Shown here in pieces: positions 1-8,166 of a stretch of DNA of 64,000 nt. How positions within the stretch are numbered: the first letter of the stretch is position 1; every line of letters begins with the position of its first letter. This stretch comes from Odoribacter sp. UBA944. GTDB lineage: Bacteria > Bacteroidota > Bacteroidia > Bacteroidales > Marinifilaceae. Made by a program: the position numbers and the translations under genes. The stretch spans positions 9,956-73,955 of the forward strand of contig DBDA01000003.1 of assembly GCA_002293375.1 (NCBI GenBank), given 5' to 3'. The notes under the pieces were generated by a model. The model ran no database searches and was not told the origin of the DNA. It saw nothing but the letters and a program-made list of their open reading frames with translations.

Positions 1-1069
1 ATTGGCCGGCTTCCGCCGCAAACGTAACCGTCAGGTCGTTGCCGATGACCCGGTAACAGATCTGGTTCATCACTTCGGGGATCACCGGATTTACCTTGCC
101 CGGCATGATGGATGAGCCCGGCTGCATCGGGGGCAGGTTGATCTCATTCAGGCCGCAACGGGGGCCGCTGGAAAGCAGACGCAGGTCGTTGCATATTTTG
201 GATATTTTTACCGCCATCCGTTTCAATGTTGAGGAGTAGATCACGGTAGCGCCGGTATCGGGGGTCGCTTCGATCAGGTTGGAAGCCAATACAAACTCCA
301 TTCCGCTGATCTTGCTCAATGCTTTGATGCACAGGGCTGAGTATTCCGGTTCTGAGTTGATGCCGGTACCGATCGCCGTAGCTCCCATGTTTACTTCCAG
401 GAAGAGTTTGGCCATCTGGTTTAACCGGCCGATCTCCTCTTCCAGGTTAGCGGCAAAGGCCTCGAATTCCTGTTCCAATGTCATCGGGACTGCATCCTGA
501 AGCTGGGTCCTTCCCATTTTGATGATGTCTTTGAAGGCTTTTCCTTTGTTCCGGAAGGCTTGCACCAAGCGTTGCAACTCCTCCACCAACTCCCGGTTCA
601 TAAAGATGAACGCCAGTTTGAAGGAGGTCGGATAGGCATCGTTGGTCGACTGGGAAAGATTGACATGGTCGTTGGGGTGGCAATATTCGTATTCGCCTTT
701 TTGGTGTCCGAGTATCTCCAAGGCACGGTTCGCTACGACCTCGTTGATATTCATGTTGGTCGACGTTCCGGCCCCTCCCTGTATCAGGTCCACCGGGAAT
801 TGGTCGGAAAGGCTTCCGGCAATGATCTCTTCGCAGGCTTTTGTGATGGCGTCGGCAATCTCTTTCGGCAACAAGCCGAGTTCCAGATTGGCCTGGGCGG
901 CCGCCCATTTGATCATGGCCAGGGCTTTTACATAGCAGGGGAAATCCTGGATCCGGATCCCGCTGATGTTTTCGAAGTTTTCGATCCCTCTCAATGTCTG
1001 TATTCCGTAGTAGGCATCCGCCGGTACCGCTTTATCTCCCAGCAGATCGTGTTCCATACGTGTCTTCAT
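1..1069 (-). CDS. aspA: Aspartate ammonia-lyase (aspartase), 3' part cut by window edge
   Basis: This gene converts L-aspartate to fumarate and ammonia in the cytoplasm, feeding fumarate respiration or the C4 branch of central metabolism. About 356 residues are present; the C-terminus lies beyond position 1. The start is the ATG at 1069 (protein begins MKTRMEHDLLGDK), which is the usual N-terminus of the aspartase/fumarase superfamily. The superfamily signature GSSIMPGKVNP is encoded near positions 80-115. It is followed by VIPEVMNQ and then by IGNDLTVTFAAEAGQ, which match aspartases rather than class II fumarases. A TAnnTTTG promoter lies about 50 bp upstream. The gene is transcribed away from the DUF4494 gene behind it. 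Superfamily assignment is certain; aspartase over fumarase is highly likely. Confidence 0.93.
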   Translation of the reverse strand, partial: MKTRMEHDLLGDKAVPADAYYGIQTLRGIENFENISGIRIQDFPCYVKALAMIKWAAAQANLELGLLPKEIADAITKACEEIIAGSLSDQFPVDLIQGGAGTSTNMNINEVVANRALEILGHQKGEYEYCHPNDHVNLSQSTNDAYPTSFKLAFIFMNRELVEELQRLVQAFRNKGKAFKDIIKMGRTQLQDAVPMTLEQEFEAFAANLEEEIGRLNQMAKLFLEVNMGATAIGTGINSEPEYSALCIKALSKISGMEFVLASNLIEATPDTGATVIYSSTLKRMAVKISKICNDLRLLSSGPRCGLNEINLPPMQPGSSIMPGKVNPVIPEVMNQICYRVIGNDLTVTFAAEAGQ

Positions 1070-1118
1070 CGTTTGCACTATTTTTAAGTTGTGTTCGTTT
1101 TTTTGATAATTATGCACA

Positions 1119-1150
1119 CAAAGGTATAAAAGAAAAACAGACTTTAACAA
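1119..1150 (-). promoter_or_regulatory. Bacteroidota-type promoter for aspA
   Basis: Read on the minus strand, a TTG element (1150-1148) is followed by a 21-base spacer and TACCTTTG (1126-1119). This fits the phylum consensus -33 TTTG / -7 TAnnTTTG. The aspA start codon lies about 50 bp downstream. Confidence 0.6.
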
Positions 1151-1157
1151 GTATCTC

Positions 1158-1604
1158 TTATTCTCCGTCCGAAAAATAGGGGAATACGTCCATAAAGGCC
1201 GTATCGGAGAGTGAAACGATCTCGCAGGGAACCACATAGGTCGAGAGGCTCTTTTCCAGATTTTCCAACGCTTTCCGCAATCCGGAGGCCGCCACCAGGT
1301 AGTATTGGACGGAGGATTTCTCTTTGCCGCTGATCTCGTCGACATCTATGATCGCTACCTTGGCTTTGTACCAACGATCGTCGCTCTCGTCCGTTGACTC
1401 CACCAACTCGGTGATGTTCGATTTCCGCAGGCCGGCAATGTAAAAATCTCCTTTGATCACGGCCTCCATCTCCCGCATGATCCGCCCCTCCGCTTCGGTA
1501 TAGGAGATGGCATCCAACAGGTACGATTCCGTTACTTTTTTTTCCCGTCCCTCTTCGTTTACCTTTACATACCGCACTTTTGCTTCAAACCAATTTGCTG
1601 TCAT
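1158..1604 (-). CDS. DUF4494 domain-containing protein
   Basis: This 148-residue protein belongs to a Bacteroidota-restricted family of unknown function (DUF4494). It opens with MTANWFEAKVRYVK and is rich in charged residues. It has no signal peptide or membrane segment, so it should be cytoplasmic. The family's conserved features visible here are the N-terminal NWFEAKVRY stretch and a second, similar strand pair (WYKAKVAIIDVDE near residues 78-90). The protein therefore looks like two related alpha/beta halves. It ends 88 bp before the aspA start and lies downstream of tRNA-Pro. No operon partner is evident. Nothing in the sequence reveals a substrate or partner. Confidence 0.8.
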   Translation of the reverse strand: MTANWFEAKVRYVKVNEEGREKKVTESYLLDAISYTEAEGRIMREMEAVIKGDFYIAGLRKSNITELVESTDESDDRWYKAKVAIIDVDEISGKEKSSVQYYLVAASGLRKALENLEKSLSTYVVPCEIVSLSDTAFMDVFPYFSDGE

Positions 1605-1648
1605 AGCTATTTCTTTAAAAGTTATTCGTTTACCGGTTGCAAAAAGAA

Positions 1649-1685
1649 AAGAGGCTGCTTAAATTTCACTTTTAGACAGCCTCTT
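1649..1685 (-). terminator. Terminator downstream of tRNA-Pro
   Basis: The arms AAGAGGCTG (1649-1657) and CAGCCTCTT (1677-1685) are exact inverted complements, with partial further pairing inward. On the minus strand the second arm is followed by a T-rich run. It therefore fits a rho-independent terminator for tRNA-Pro. It is a member of the GAGGCTGTCTAAA hairpin family also seen near 15.6 kb. Confidence 0.75.
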
Positions 1686-1692
1686 GTTTCCG

Positions 1693-1766
1693 TCGGGGTG
1701 ACAGGATTCGAACCTGCGACCCTCTGCTCCCAAAGCAGATGCGCTACCGGACTGCGCTACACCCCG
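1693..1766 (-). tRNA. tRNA-Pro (anticodon TGG)
   Basis: The cloverleaf is complete on the minus strand. The acceptor CGGGGTG pairs with CACCCCG, the anticodon stem-loop CTGCT-TTGGGAG-CAG carries TGG, and the T-loop is GGTTCGAATCC. The discriminator is A and no CCA is encoded. The length is 74 bases. It has its own promoter and terminator. Confidence 0.97.
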
Positions 1767-1779
1767 TCAATCCGGGAGG

Positions 1780-1811
1780 CAAAGGTAGCACATAGAATTG
1801 AAAACCGCAAA
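1780..1811 (-). promoter_or_regulatory. Promoter for tRNA-Pro
   Basis: On the minus strand, TTTG (1811-1808), a 20-base spacer and TACCTTTG (1787-1780) form a full -33/-7 promoter. It ends 13 bp before the mature tRNA 5' end. Confidence 0.75.
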
Positions 1812-1815
1812 AAAA

Positions 1816-2115
1816 TTATCCGCCGATCTGGACCGTCGGACACCCCAGAACGATACTTCCGCCGTGAGCGCAGGTGTCGCCCATACGTGCCGCCGGTTTT
1901 CCGCAAATGAGAACGGTGGAGGAGCCTTTCACTATGCTATCGGGAGGGCCTACGCATACACACATATCGCCCATGACGGCAGCAGGCAGTTTGCCGATCA
2001 GTACCGTAGGAGCCCCGGGTCCTATGACCGGGCCGCCCACGTGTGGGACGGGAGGTAGTCCGGGGGTGACCATCGGACAGGTGTGCATGTCTGTCATTCG
2101 GGCTGCAGGGGGCAT
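1816..2115 (-). CDS. PAAR-repeat protein (T6SS-type spike tip)
   Basis: This 99-residue protein has the small all-beta PAAR fold that caps a VgrG trimer and sharpens the puncturing tip of contractile injection machines. PAAR motifs are visible at the N-terminus (PPAARMTD) and near residue 72 (KPAARMGDTC). His and Cys residues (for example in MHTCPM and CAHGG) are placed to hold the zinc of the tip. There is no C-terminal extension, so no toxin domain is fused to it. It lies 18 bp downstream of vgrG and is surely co-transcribed. Family assignment is firm. Whether it serves a Bacteroidota T6SS or another contractile system cannot be judged here, because no sheath, baseplate or effector gene is in the window. 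Confidence 0.92.
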   Translation of the reverse strand: MPPAARMTDMHTCPMVTPGLPPVPHVGGPVIGPGAPTVLIGKLPAAVMGDMCVCVGPPDSIVKGSSTVLICGKPAARMGDTCAHGGSIVLGCPTVQIGG

Positions 2116-2133
2116 ATTCTTCTTATTTTTTAC

Positions 2134-3924
2134 TTAGTTGATCATTACCATGCCGCCTTTGACCGTGGTTTGTCCTGATGCGGAGAGCTCGGCCGTGGCA
2201 GATCCCTGAATTTTAACCCCCACATCGGCTTTCACTTCCGCGTTCATGCCCTTCGCTTTCAAATCGGTCTTCGCTTTTACGTCCACTCCCATGCCTGCTT
2301 CGATCTTGATGTTCTGGTCGCTTTTGATCGTGATGTCTTTGGGGGACTTCAGCACGATCCCGCTGTTGTTCATCTCCACCAGGTTTTTGTTTTGATCGGA
2401 CAACTTGATCCCTTTTCCTTCGTCGCTGATCTCAATGGTATTTTTTCCGGGTGTCAGCAGTGTGATCACTTTTTTCTCTTCGTCGAACGTGATCTTCATC
2501 TTCGTTTTGGTGACGATGGAACGGGTGTAGTTCTCTTTGGAAAGTTCATACGGCGGTTTCTGTTTGCTGCTGTACAGGGAACCGAGGATGACCGGATAAC
2601 GCGGGTCATTATTGAAAAAACCGAGGATCACTTCGTCGCCGGTATCCGGAATAAAAAAGGCCCCGTACCCGCTGCTGCTCCAAAAGTTGCCCAATCGCGC
2701 CCACACCAGGTTGTCTTTGCTTCCCAACAGGGGCAATTCGACCTGGATCCGGTTCTCTCCGGCGGGATCTCCGTCCAATTTGGCCACTTTACCGATGTGC
2801 AGGCCTTCGATAGCCGGCAACTGCCCGGCCGCAGGCGGAGCGGTCACACCGGTTTGGTCGACAATGCTCTCTTCGGGCAATCCCATCTCGACAAGGGTTG
2901 TCCAGTCTCCCTTTTCGATCCGGTGTTCTACGGCGCCTATGTAGGCATCACCGTTGAAGCGCTTGCCAAACCCGTCGACGGCGATGATGGCGCCGGGAAG
3001 CGCTTTTTCACTGCCGTAAAAACGGACGATTCCCCGTATCCGGGAGAGGCCGCTCCGTAGCCATGCAGAGGCCGCCCACTGCCCGAGCGCATCGCTCCCT
3101 CCGCCGGATACGGTTTGCAGATTGCATTGGGCATTCCCCATGGCGGCAGCCAACTGTTCAGGACTCATTGTCCCCTGGTTGTTGAGTGCAGGTTTTTTGC
3201 CTGTCGCCGAAACGACCTTCTGTGCCGCCGGATCCCACGCTGTTGCCGTGGAACCTGCAAACTGTCCGGTCGCAGACAGTTCACCCGTAAATTCGATGAT
3301 ATCGGTCCCGTAGCGCACGCTCAACACAGGAGCAGCATCCGTTTTGGGTTTTTTAATGCTGATCTCTTTCCCTTCGGTGATCACGACCAATCCGTTGGCT
3401 TCGGCTCTGGAAAGTGCAAAATCCCAATCCGTGCAGTAGTATTGTACCAACTCCGGATGTGTGACGGTCGTTGCTTCCACGGAGGGAGATAACGGAGCAT
3501 AATCGGCCAACAGTTTCTTGATCGCATCGCTGTCTTTGGATTTGGCAAATACTTTGTTTTTCCGAACCAGCGTAGCGGGAAAGGCGTAATCGCGGCACTC
3601 GATCTGCAAGGTTCCCCGGTTTCCCGGCAAGATGCGTACGTTGTGGGAGATGACAATGCCTTCGAAAAGGGGACTCTCCTGCTGGTCGTACCCTGCCTCG
3701 ATCCGTATTTTTTTACCGGGAGCAAATACATCGTCGTTGCTTTCCGGCACATCGGCTCCGGGCATGTCACCCGCTTCGAATACCAACAGGGCTTTGCCGA
3801 TCCGGTTTACGGCTTTGTAGATCTCCGCAGATACGAACCGGAAACTGTCGGCTATTTTGTTGCCTTCGCTGTATACGGAGCATCGCACCACGGCGCCTAC
3901 TGTTTTTAAGGGGGAATCAGCCAT
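2134..3924 (-). CDS. vgrG: VgrG spike protein (type VI secretion)
   Basis: This 596-residue protein forms the trimeric spike of a contractile injection apparatus. Residues 1-230 resemble the gp27-like base, which opens with a SFRFVSAEIYKAVNRIGKA strand pair. Residues about 372-450 form the gp5-like OB fold (HIGKVAKLDGDPAGENRIQV, then DTGDEVILGFFNNDPRYPVILGSL). Residues about 470-596 are a beta-prism of short repeats (DITIKSDQNIKIEAG, then VKAKTDLKAKG). The protein stops at the end of the prism, so it carries no fused effector. The PAAR gene follows directly. No tss/tssD genes, immunity genes or toxin ORFs flank the pair, so it looks like an orphan spike cassette. The start MADSPLKTVG is typical. 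Confidence 0.93.
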   Translation of the reverse strand: MADSPLKTVGAVVRCSVYSEGNKIADSFRFVSAEIYKAVNRIGKALLVFEAGDMPGADVPESNDDVFAPGKKIRIEAGYDQQESPLFEGIVISHNVRILPGNRGTLQIECRDYAFPATLVRKNKVFAKSKDSDAIKKLLADYAPLSPSVEATTVTHPELVQYYCTDWDFALSRAEANGLVVITEGKEISIKKPKTDAAPVLSVRYGTDIIEFTGELSATGQFAGSTATAWDPAAQKVVSATGKKPALNNQGTMSPEQLAAAMGNAQCNLQTVSGGGSDALGQWAASAWLRSGLSRIRGIVRFYGSEKALPGAIIAVDGFGKRFNGDAYIGAVEHRIEKGDWTTLVEMGLPEESIVDQTGVTAPPAAGQLPAIEGLHIGKVAKLDGDPAGENRIQVELPLLGSKDNLVWARLGNFWSSSGYGAFFIPDTGDEVILGFFNNDPRYPVILGSLYSSKQKPPYELSKENYTRSIVTKTKMKITFDEEKKVITLLTPGKNTIEISDEGKGIKLSDQNKNLVEMNNSGIVLKSPKDITIKSDQNIKIEAGMGVDVKAKTDLKAKGMNAEVKADVGVKIQGSATAELSASGQTTVKGGMVMIN

Positions 3925-4010
3925 TTTTAATTTATTTTTCCAAAACAGGAGTAAAAGTACAAAAATTTGTAAATTCGCGGTGAATTTCAGACAATTTAAA
4001 AACAGTACAC

Positions 4011-4388
4011 ATGAAGAAAATCATCCATTCTGCAAAAGCCCCGAAGGCGATCGGCCCTTACAGCCAAGCGGTAGAGGCGAACGGGACCCTCTATATCAGC
4101 GGGCAGTTACCTGTAGATGTCGCCACCGGTAAATTTGTCGAAGGGGGTATCCAGGAACAAACGGAACAGGTATTGAAAAATATCGGGTATATTTTGGAAG
4201 AGGCCGGATATACATACGATCATGTGGTAAAATCGACCTGTTTGCTGAGCGATATCGCCGATTTTGCCGCTATGAACGAGGTGTATGCCCGGTACTACAC
4301 GAAAGAGTGTCCCGCACGGGCTGCTTTTGCTGTGAAATCCCTTCCGCTGGGAGCACTGGTGGAGATTGAGACCATCGCTGTAAAATAA
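4011..4388 (+). CDS. ridA: RidA family reactive-imine deaminase
   Basis: This 125-residue protein of the YjgF/YER057c/UK114 family hydrolyses the 2-aminoacrylate and other enamine/imine by-products of PLP enzymes such as threonine and serine dehydratases. The family hallmarks are clear: IGPYSQAV near residues 14-21, LYISGQLP near 27-34, and the carboxylate-binding arginine in CPARAAF (Arg103). The length is exactly that of the family. It is divergent from vgrG and 25 bp upstream of rubrerythrin, so the two plus-strand genes probably share a transcript. Confidence 0.95.
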   Translation: MKKIIHSAKAPKAIGPYSQAVEANGTLYISGQLPVDVATGKFVEGGIQEQTEQVLKNIGYILEEAGYTYDHVVKSTCLLSDIADFAAMNEVYARYYTKECPARAAFAVKSLPLGALVEIETIAVK

Positions 4389-4413
4389 TTTTTAATACTA
4401 AACAGAGCATACA

Positions 4414-4986
4414 ATGAGTATCAAAGGAACCAAAACAGAACAGAATCTGTTGAAATCATTCGCCGGTGAATCACAGGCCCGCAGCCGATATACTTTTTTT
4501 GCCAGCGTGGCGAAAAAGGAGGGGTACGAACAAGTTTCCGGTGTATTCATGGAGACGGCCGAGCAGGAAAAAGAGCATGCCAAACGCTTTTTTAAATTCC
4601 TGGAAGGCGGCATGGTGGAGATCACGGCCAGTTATCCGGCCGGAGTGATCGGCACAACCGCCGAAAACCTGAAGGCTGCCGCTGCAGGAGAAAATGAGGA
4701 GTGGAACGAACTCTATCCCGAATTTGCCCGGGTAGCGGACGAAGAGGGCTTCCCCGCCATTGCAACGGTTTTCCGCCAGATCGCTAAAGTGGAAGCCGAA
4801 CACGAATCCCGTTACCGCAAATTGCTGGCGCGGGTTTCGGACGGGAAAGCGTTTGAACGGGAAGAGGAGATTGAATGGCAGTGCCGCAATTGCGGATATG
4901 TATTCCAAGGCAAGAAGGCGCCCGTGAACTGCCCGGCCTGCGCCCACCCACAAGCCTATTTTGAGCCGAAAAAGAACAACTATTGA
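4414..4986 (+). CDS. rbr: Rubrerythrin
   Basis: This 190-residue diiron-rubredoxin protein reduces hydrogen peroxide in anaerobes. Residues 1-140 form the ferritin-like four-helix domain with diiron ligands Glu19, an EKEH motif (52-55), the Glu-rich ENEEW stretch near 93-97, and EAEH (127-130). Residues 150-190 form a rubredoxin-like site with Cys157, Cys160, Cys173 and Cys176 (CRNC and CPAC). All expected metal ligands are present, so it should be active. It follows ridA by 25 bp and is closed by a strong hairpin terminator. Confidence 0.97.
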   Translation: MSIKGTKTEQNLLKSFAGESQARSRYTFFASVAKKEGYEQVSGVFMETAEQEKEHAKRFFKFLEGGMVEITASYPAGVIGTTAENLKAAAAGENEEWNELYPEFARVADEEGFPAIATVFRQIAKVEAEHESRYRKLLARVSDGKAFEREEEIEWQCRNCGYVFQGKKAPVNCPACAHPQAYFEPKKNNY

Positions 4987-5018
4987 GATTCTCTTGAACT
5001 AAAGTTGTCAGAAAAACA

Positions 5019-5056
5019 GTGTCCGTAAAAGCAGTTGCTTTTACGGACACGTTTTT
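5019..5056. terminator. Bidirectional terminator between rbr and the aspartyl-protease gene
   Basis: A perfect 14-bp stem, GTGTCCGTAAAAGC (5019-5032) with its complement (5037-5050), has a 4-base loop. It is followed by GTTTTTT on the plus strand and by TGTTTTTC on the minus strand. It can therefore terminate both convergent genes. Confidence 0.93.
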
Positions 5057-5077
5057 TACGGCTGTATTGGAGTCTGT

Positions 5078-6361
5078 TTACCGCGGCTGAAAGTGGATCT
5101 CTTTTTCCAGCAGGTTGATGGTGAAATTGTATTGGCTGAGGAGTCTGATACCGACCGAAGCGTCGGCCTGCGGTTTCCAGTTGTTGTTCCCCGTCGATGC
5201 CTGTAACGATACCGGCATATCGGTTTGCCGGATCTTTTCGCCGAAACCGAACTCTTTTGTCTTGCCTTCAAACACCGGTGTTGTTATTCCCAAGCTGACG
5301 GTGGCAGATTCTCTTTCGGGTTTAAATCCGCTCAGCAACAAACGGTTTGTCCGGACAAACGGGCTAAAGCCCATGAAGTAATAGTCGGCGCCCGTATCGA
5401 ATACAAAACGGCCGTTGACGGTTTTTTCACCCGTCAGGTTCAGGTAACCGGGAATGATGATAACACCGTGCGGCACCGTGATGCTCTCTGTTTCGCCCCC
5501 AGTCGGGTAGGTGTGATCGCCAAAACTGTACAGGTATATTTTCTTTTCGTCGAACTGTACCTGTACGATGTGGTTCTTGGCCAGGTTCAGGCCGATGATC
5601 CCGTCTGCGCCGTGGCGCACATTGTCGAATATGGCGATGTTCTGGCCGGGAAGCGGCAAGGTGTCCAACCAGACGGTGTTGTTCTGTGAGATGTTGATCT
5701 GCATATTACCGCCTACGACCGATGTCTGTTGCGAACGGCCGGCTTTGATGCCCACCTCTTGCGCCAATGCGGAGGAGATGGCCATACCGTCGGCGCCGGT
5801 GTCGAACAGAAAACGGAGAGGTTTGTCGCTGTTGTTCAGTTTCAGGGTGATCACAATGGAGCTATCCCCTTCTGTCTGTTCCATGGGCAGCACTGCCTTT
5901 AGCCGGGAGGGACGGTTTCTGTAATAACCGAAGAGGTGGTCAAAATAGTCGAGGTACAGGATCTTTCCGTCCCGTCCGTCGAAGGCAACGGTTGTTTTCA
6001 CCGGCTCTTTTCCGCTGACATAGACCCAGGCGCCTGTTTTTTGTTTGAAGGAGCCGGGGGTGACGATCAGGCTGTCGACTGCGGGCACAATGGAGTCGAT
6101 AGCCGCGTGGTTCAGGGCGGGTTGCAGGTAGTTGTACGCCGATGGCCAGGAGGCGATCGCTATGCCAAAGGCCGGGGAGGCCGATTTTGCCCATAAGGCC
6201 GTATCTTTTTTCAGTATCGCTTCGGAGAAGGCGCGGATGGTTTGTTCGCAATGCGCCGGTGTCAGTTGTGCGGTGTCCGCCTCTGCAGCAGCGGGTTGTT
6301 TGGGGGTGCACGAAAGCACTGCACAAAAGCAGGGAAGCAGCAATAGGATGCGTAATTTCAT
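5078..6361 (-). CDS. Lipoprotein with two retropepsin-type aspartyl protease domains
   Basis: This 427-residue protein starts with a lipoprotein signal (AVLSC, Cys18), so it is exported and lipid anchored. Residues about 25-150 form an N-terminal region with no recognised fold. Two aspartyl-protease halves follow. The first has FLFDTGADGMAIS (catalytic Asp187) and the conserved ADGIIGLNL strand near 252-260. The second has FVFDTGADYYFMG (Asp322) and ASVGIRLLSQYNF near 401-413. Retropepsins normally dimerise to bring two DTGA motifs together. Here both motifs lie in one chain, so an intramolecular pepsin-like pair is possible. Substrate is unknown. It is convergent with rbr and divergent from the MFS gene. 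Confidence 0.85.
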   Translation of the reverse strand: MKLRILLLLPCFCAVLSCTPKQPAAAEADTAQLTPAHCEQTIRAFSEAILKKDTALWAKSASPAFGIAIASWPSAYNYLQPALNHAAIDSIVPAVDSLIVTPGSFKQKTGAWVYVSGKEPVKTTVAFDGRDGKILYLDYFDHLFGYYRNRPSRLKAVLPMEQTEGDSSIVITLKLNNSDKPLRFLFDTGADGMAISSALAQEVGIKAGRSQQTSVVGGNMQINISQNNTVWLDTLPLPGQNIAIFDNVRHGADGIIGLNLAKNHIVQVQFDEKKIYLYSFGDHTYPTGGETESITVPHGVIIIPGYLNLTGEKTVNGRFVFDTGADYYFMGFSPFVRTNRLLLSGFKPERESATVSLGITTPVFEGKTKEFGFGEKIRQTDMPVSLQASTGNNNWKPQADASVGIRLLSQYNFTINLLEKEIHFQPR

Positions 6362-6487
6362 AGGGATTTTGTTTCGTTTTTTATTTTATCCGGCAAAAAT
6401 AGCGTTTTTTCATGTACCTTTACACGCTATACTGCAATTAAAAACAAATAAGTATAATCGTATTTCACTCTTCTAAAACAACATTGT

Positions 6488-8140
6488 ATGGTTGAAAACA
6501 TTCGTCAAACGCTGCGGGACTCCGCTGCCGCCCGCTGGACGGCGCTTTTATTCCTGGCCTTCGCCATGTTCTGTTCGTATATCTTCATGGATATACTCTC
6601 GCCTATCAAAGACCTGATGCAATCCACCCGCGGCTGGGACTCCACCGCTTTCGGCACCATGCAGGGATCGGAAACCTTTTTGAATGTCTTTATCTTCTTC
6701 CTGATCTTTGCCGGAATTATCCTGGACAAAATGGGTGTCCGTTTTACGGCCGTTCTATCGGGTGTTGTCATGTTGATAGGGGCGGCCATCAATTGGTATG
6801 CCGTTACGGAAAATTTTGCCGGAACCGGACTGGAAGCCTGGTTTAACAACAACCTGAACTATATTCCGGGCTTTGACGAACTGGGGATCTCTCCGTTCTA
6901 CCGGGGGATGCCCGCCTCCGCCAAATTCGCCTCCATCGGTTTTATGATTTTCGGTTGCGGTGTCGAAATGGCCGGGATCACCGTCTCCCGCGGTATTGTC
7001 AAATGGTTTAAAGGTCGGGAAATGGCGTTGGCGATGGGTTCGGAGATGGCACTGGCGCGTTTGGGCGTAGCCACCTGTATGATCTTTTCGCCCGTCTTCG
7101 CTAAACTGGGCGGACAGGTAGATGTCTCCCGTTCTGTAGCATTCGGCGTGATCCTGTTGATGATCGCGCTGATCATGTTCATCGTATACTTTTTTATGGA
7201 CAAAAAATTGGATGTGCAAACCGGCGAGGAGGAGGAGAAGGACGGCCCGTTTCAGGTCCGCGACATCGGAAAAATCCTTTCCAGCAGCGGCTTTTGGCTG
7301 GTGGCTCTGCTTTGTGTGCTTTACTATTCGGCCATTTTCCCCTTCCAGAAATACGCCGTGAATATGCTGCAGTGCAACCTGACCTTTGCGGAAGTGCCGG
7401 CCGGATCGTTCTGGGCCTCTACGCAGGTAACCATCATACAATACCTCATCATGCTGGTGGTAGCCGCTACGGCTTTTGCCAGTAATTTCAGCAAAAAGAG
7501 CGCTAAGATCGCCCTGTTGGCCATCTCTGTCGTCTGCTTGACCGTTTTCTGCTACATGGGGTATATGCGCCAGTCGGCAGAGACCATCTTTGCCGTATTC
7601 CCTTTGTTGGCGGTAGGCATTACGCCGATCCTCGGTAAATATGTGGATACCAAAGGGAAAGCGGCCTCTATGTTGATGATCGGTTCCATTTTACTGATCG
7701 TTTGCCACTTGACGTTTGCTTTCATCCTGCCCCTGTTCAAAGGAAGCGCCGGCGGCGGCGTATTTGTGGCTTACCTCACCATTCTGGTGCTCGGTTCGTC
7801 GTTCTCACTGGTACCGGCGGCGTTGTGGCCCAGCGTACCCAAGCTGGTGGACAGCCGCGTCATCGGTTCGGCCTATGCACTTATTTTCTGGATCCAAAAC
7901 ATCGGCCTGTGGCTGTTCCCGTTGCTGATCGGAAAAATCCTGGATGCCTCCAATCCCGACATTGTAGAAGCGTTAAAAACAGGGACAATGACACCCGAAA
8001 CAGCTGCAACCTCGTATAATTATACCAATCCGCTGATCATGCTGGCCGCACTGGGAGTAGCCGCCCTGCTGCTCGGCCTCTACCTGAAAGCGGTGGATAA
8101 AAAGAAAGGATATGGACTTGAATTACCCAACATTAAATAG
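6488..8140 (+). CDS. Major facilitator superfamily transporter
   Basis: This 550-residue polytopic membrane protein has about twelve hydrophobic helices, for example around residues 17-37, 65-85, 90-110, 150-170, 215-235 and 265-290, with further helices through the C-terminal half. A charged cytoplasmic loop (EEEEKDG, near residue 247) separates the two halves. An MFS-like loop motif is visible after helix 2 (LDKMGVRF). A larger-than-usual non-membrane insert lies between helices 3 and 4 (ENFAGTGLEAWFNNN region). Substrate cannot be read from the sequence. It is followed after 26 bp by the M16 peptidase pair, so co-transcription is possible; this could hint at a peptide or amino-acid substrate, but that is only inference. 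Confidence 0.85.
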   Translation: MVENIRQTLRDSAAARWTALLFLAFAMFCSYIFMDILSPIKDLMQSTRGWDSTAFGTMQGSETFLNVFIFFLIFAGIILDKMGVRFTAVLSGVVMLIGAAINWYAVTENFAGTGLEAWFNNNLNYIPGFDELGISPFYRGMPASAKFASIGFMIFGCGVEMAGITVSRGIVKWFKGREMALAMGSEMALARLGVATCMIFSPVFAKLGGQVDVSRSVAFGVILLMIALIMFIVYFFMDKKLDVQTGEEEEKDGPFQVRDIGKILSSSGFWLVALLCVLYYSAIFPFQKYAVNMLQCNLTFAEVPAGSFWASTQVTIIQYLIMLVVAATAFASNFSKKSAKIALLAISVVCLTVFCYMGYMRQSAETIFAVFPLLAVGITPILGKYVDTKGKAASMLMIGSILLIVCHLTFAFILPLFKGSAGGGVFVAYLTILVLGSSFSLVPAALWPSVPKLVDSRVIGSAYALIFWIQNIGLWLFPLLIGKILDASNPDIVEALKTGTMTPETAATSYNYTNPLIMLAALGVAALLLGLYLKAVDKKKGYGLELPNIK

Positions 8141-8166
8141 ACACGTAAGAGCATAGATAGCAAAAT

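Noticed and set aside
1..1069. Class II fumarase instead of aspartase
   Set aside because: The stretch after the GSSIMPGKVNP signature (VIPEVMNQ, then TVTFAAEAGQ) follows aspartases, not fumarases.
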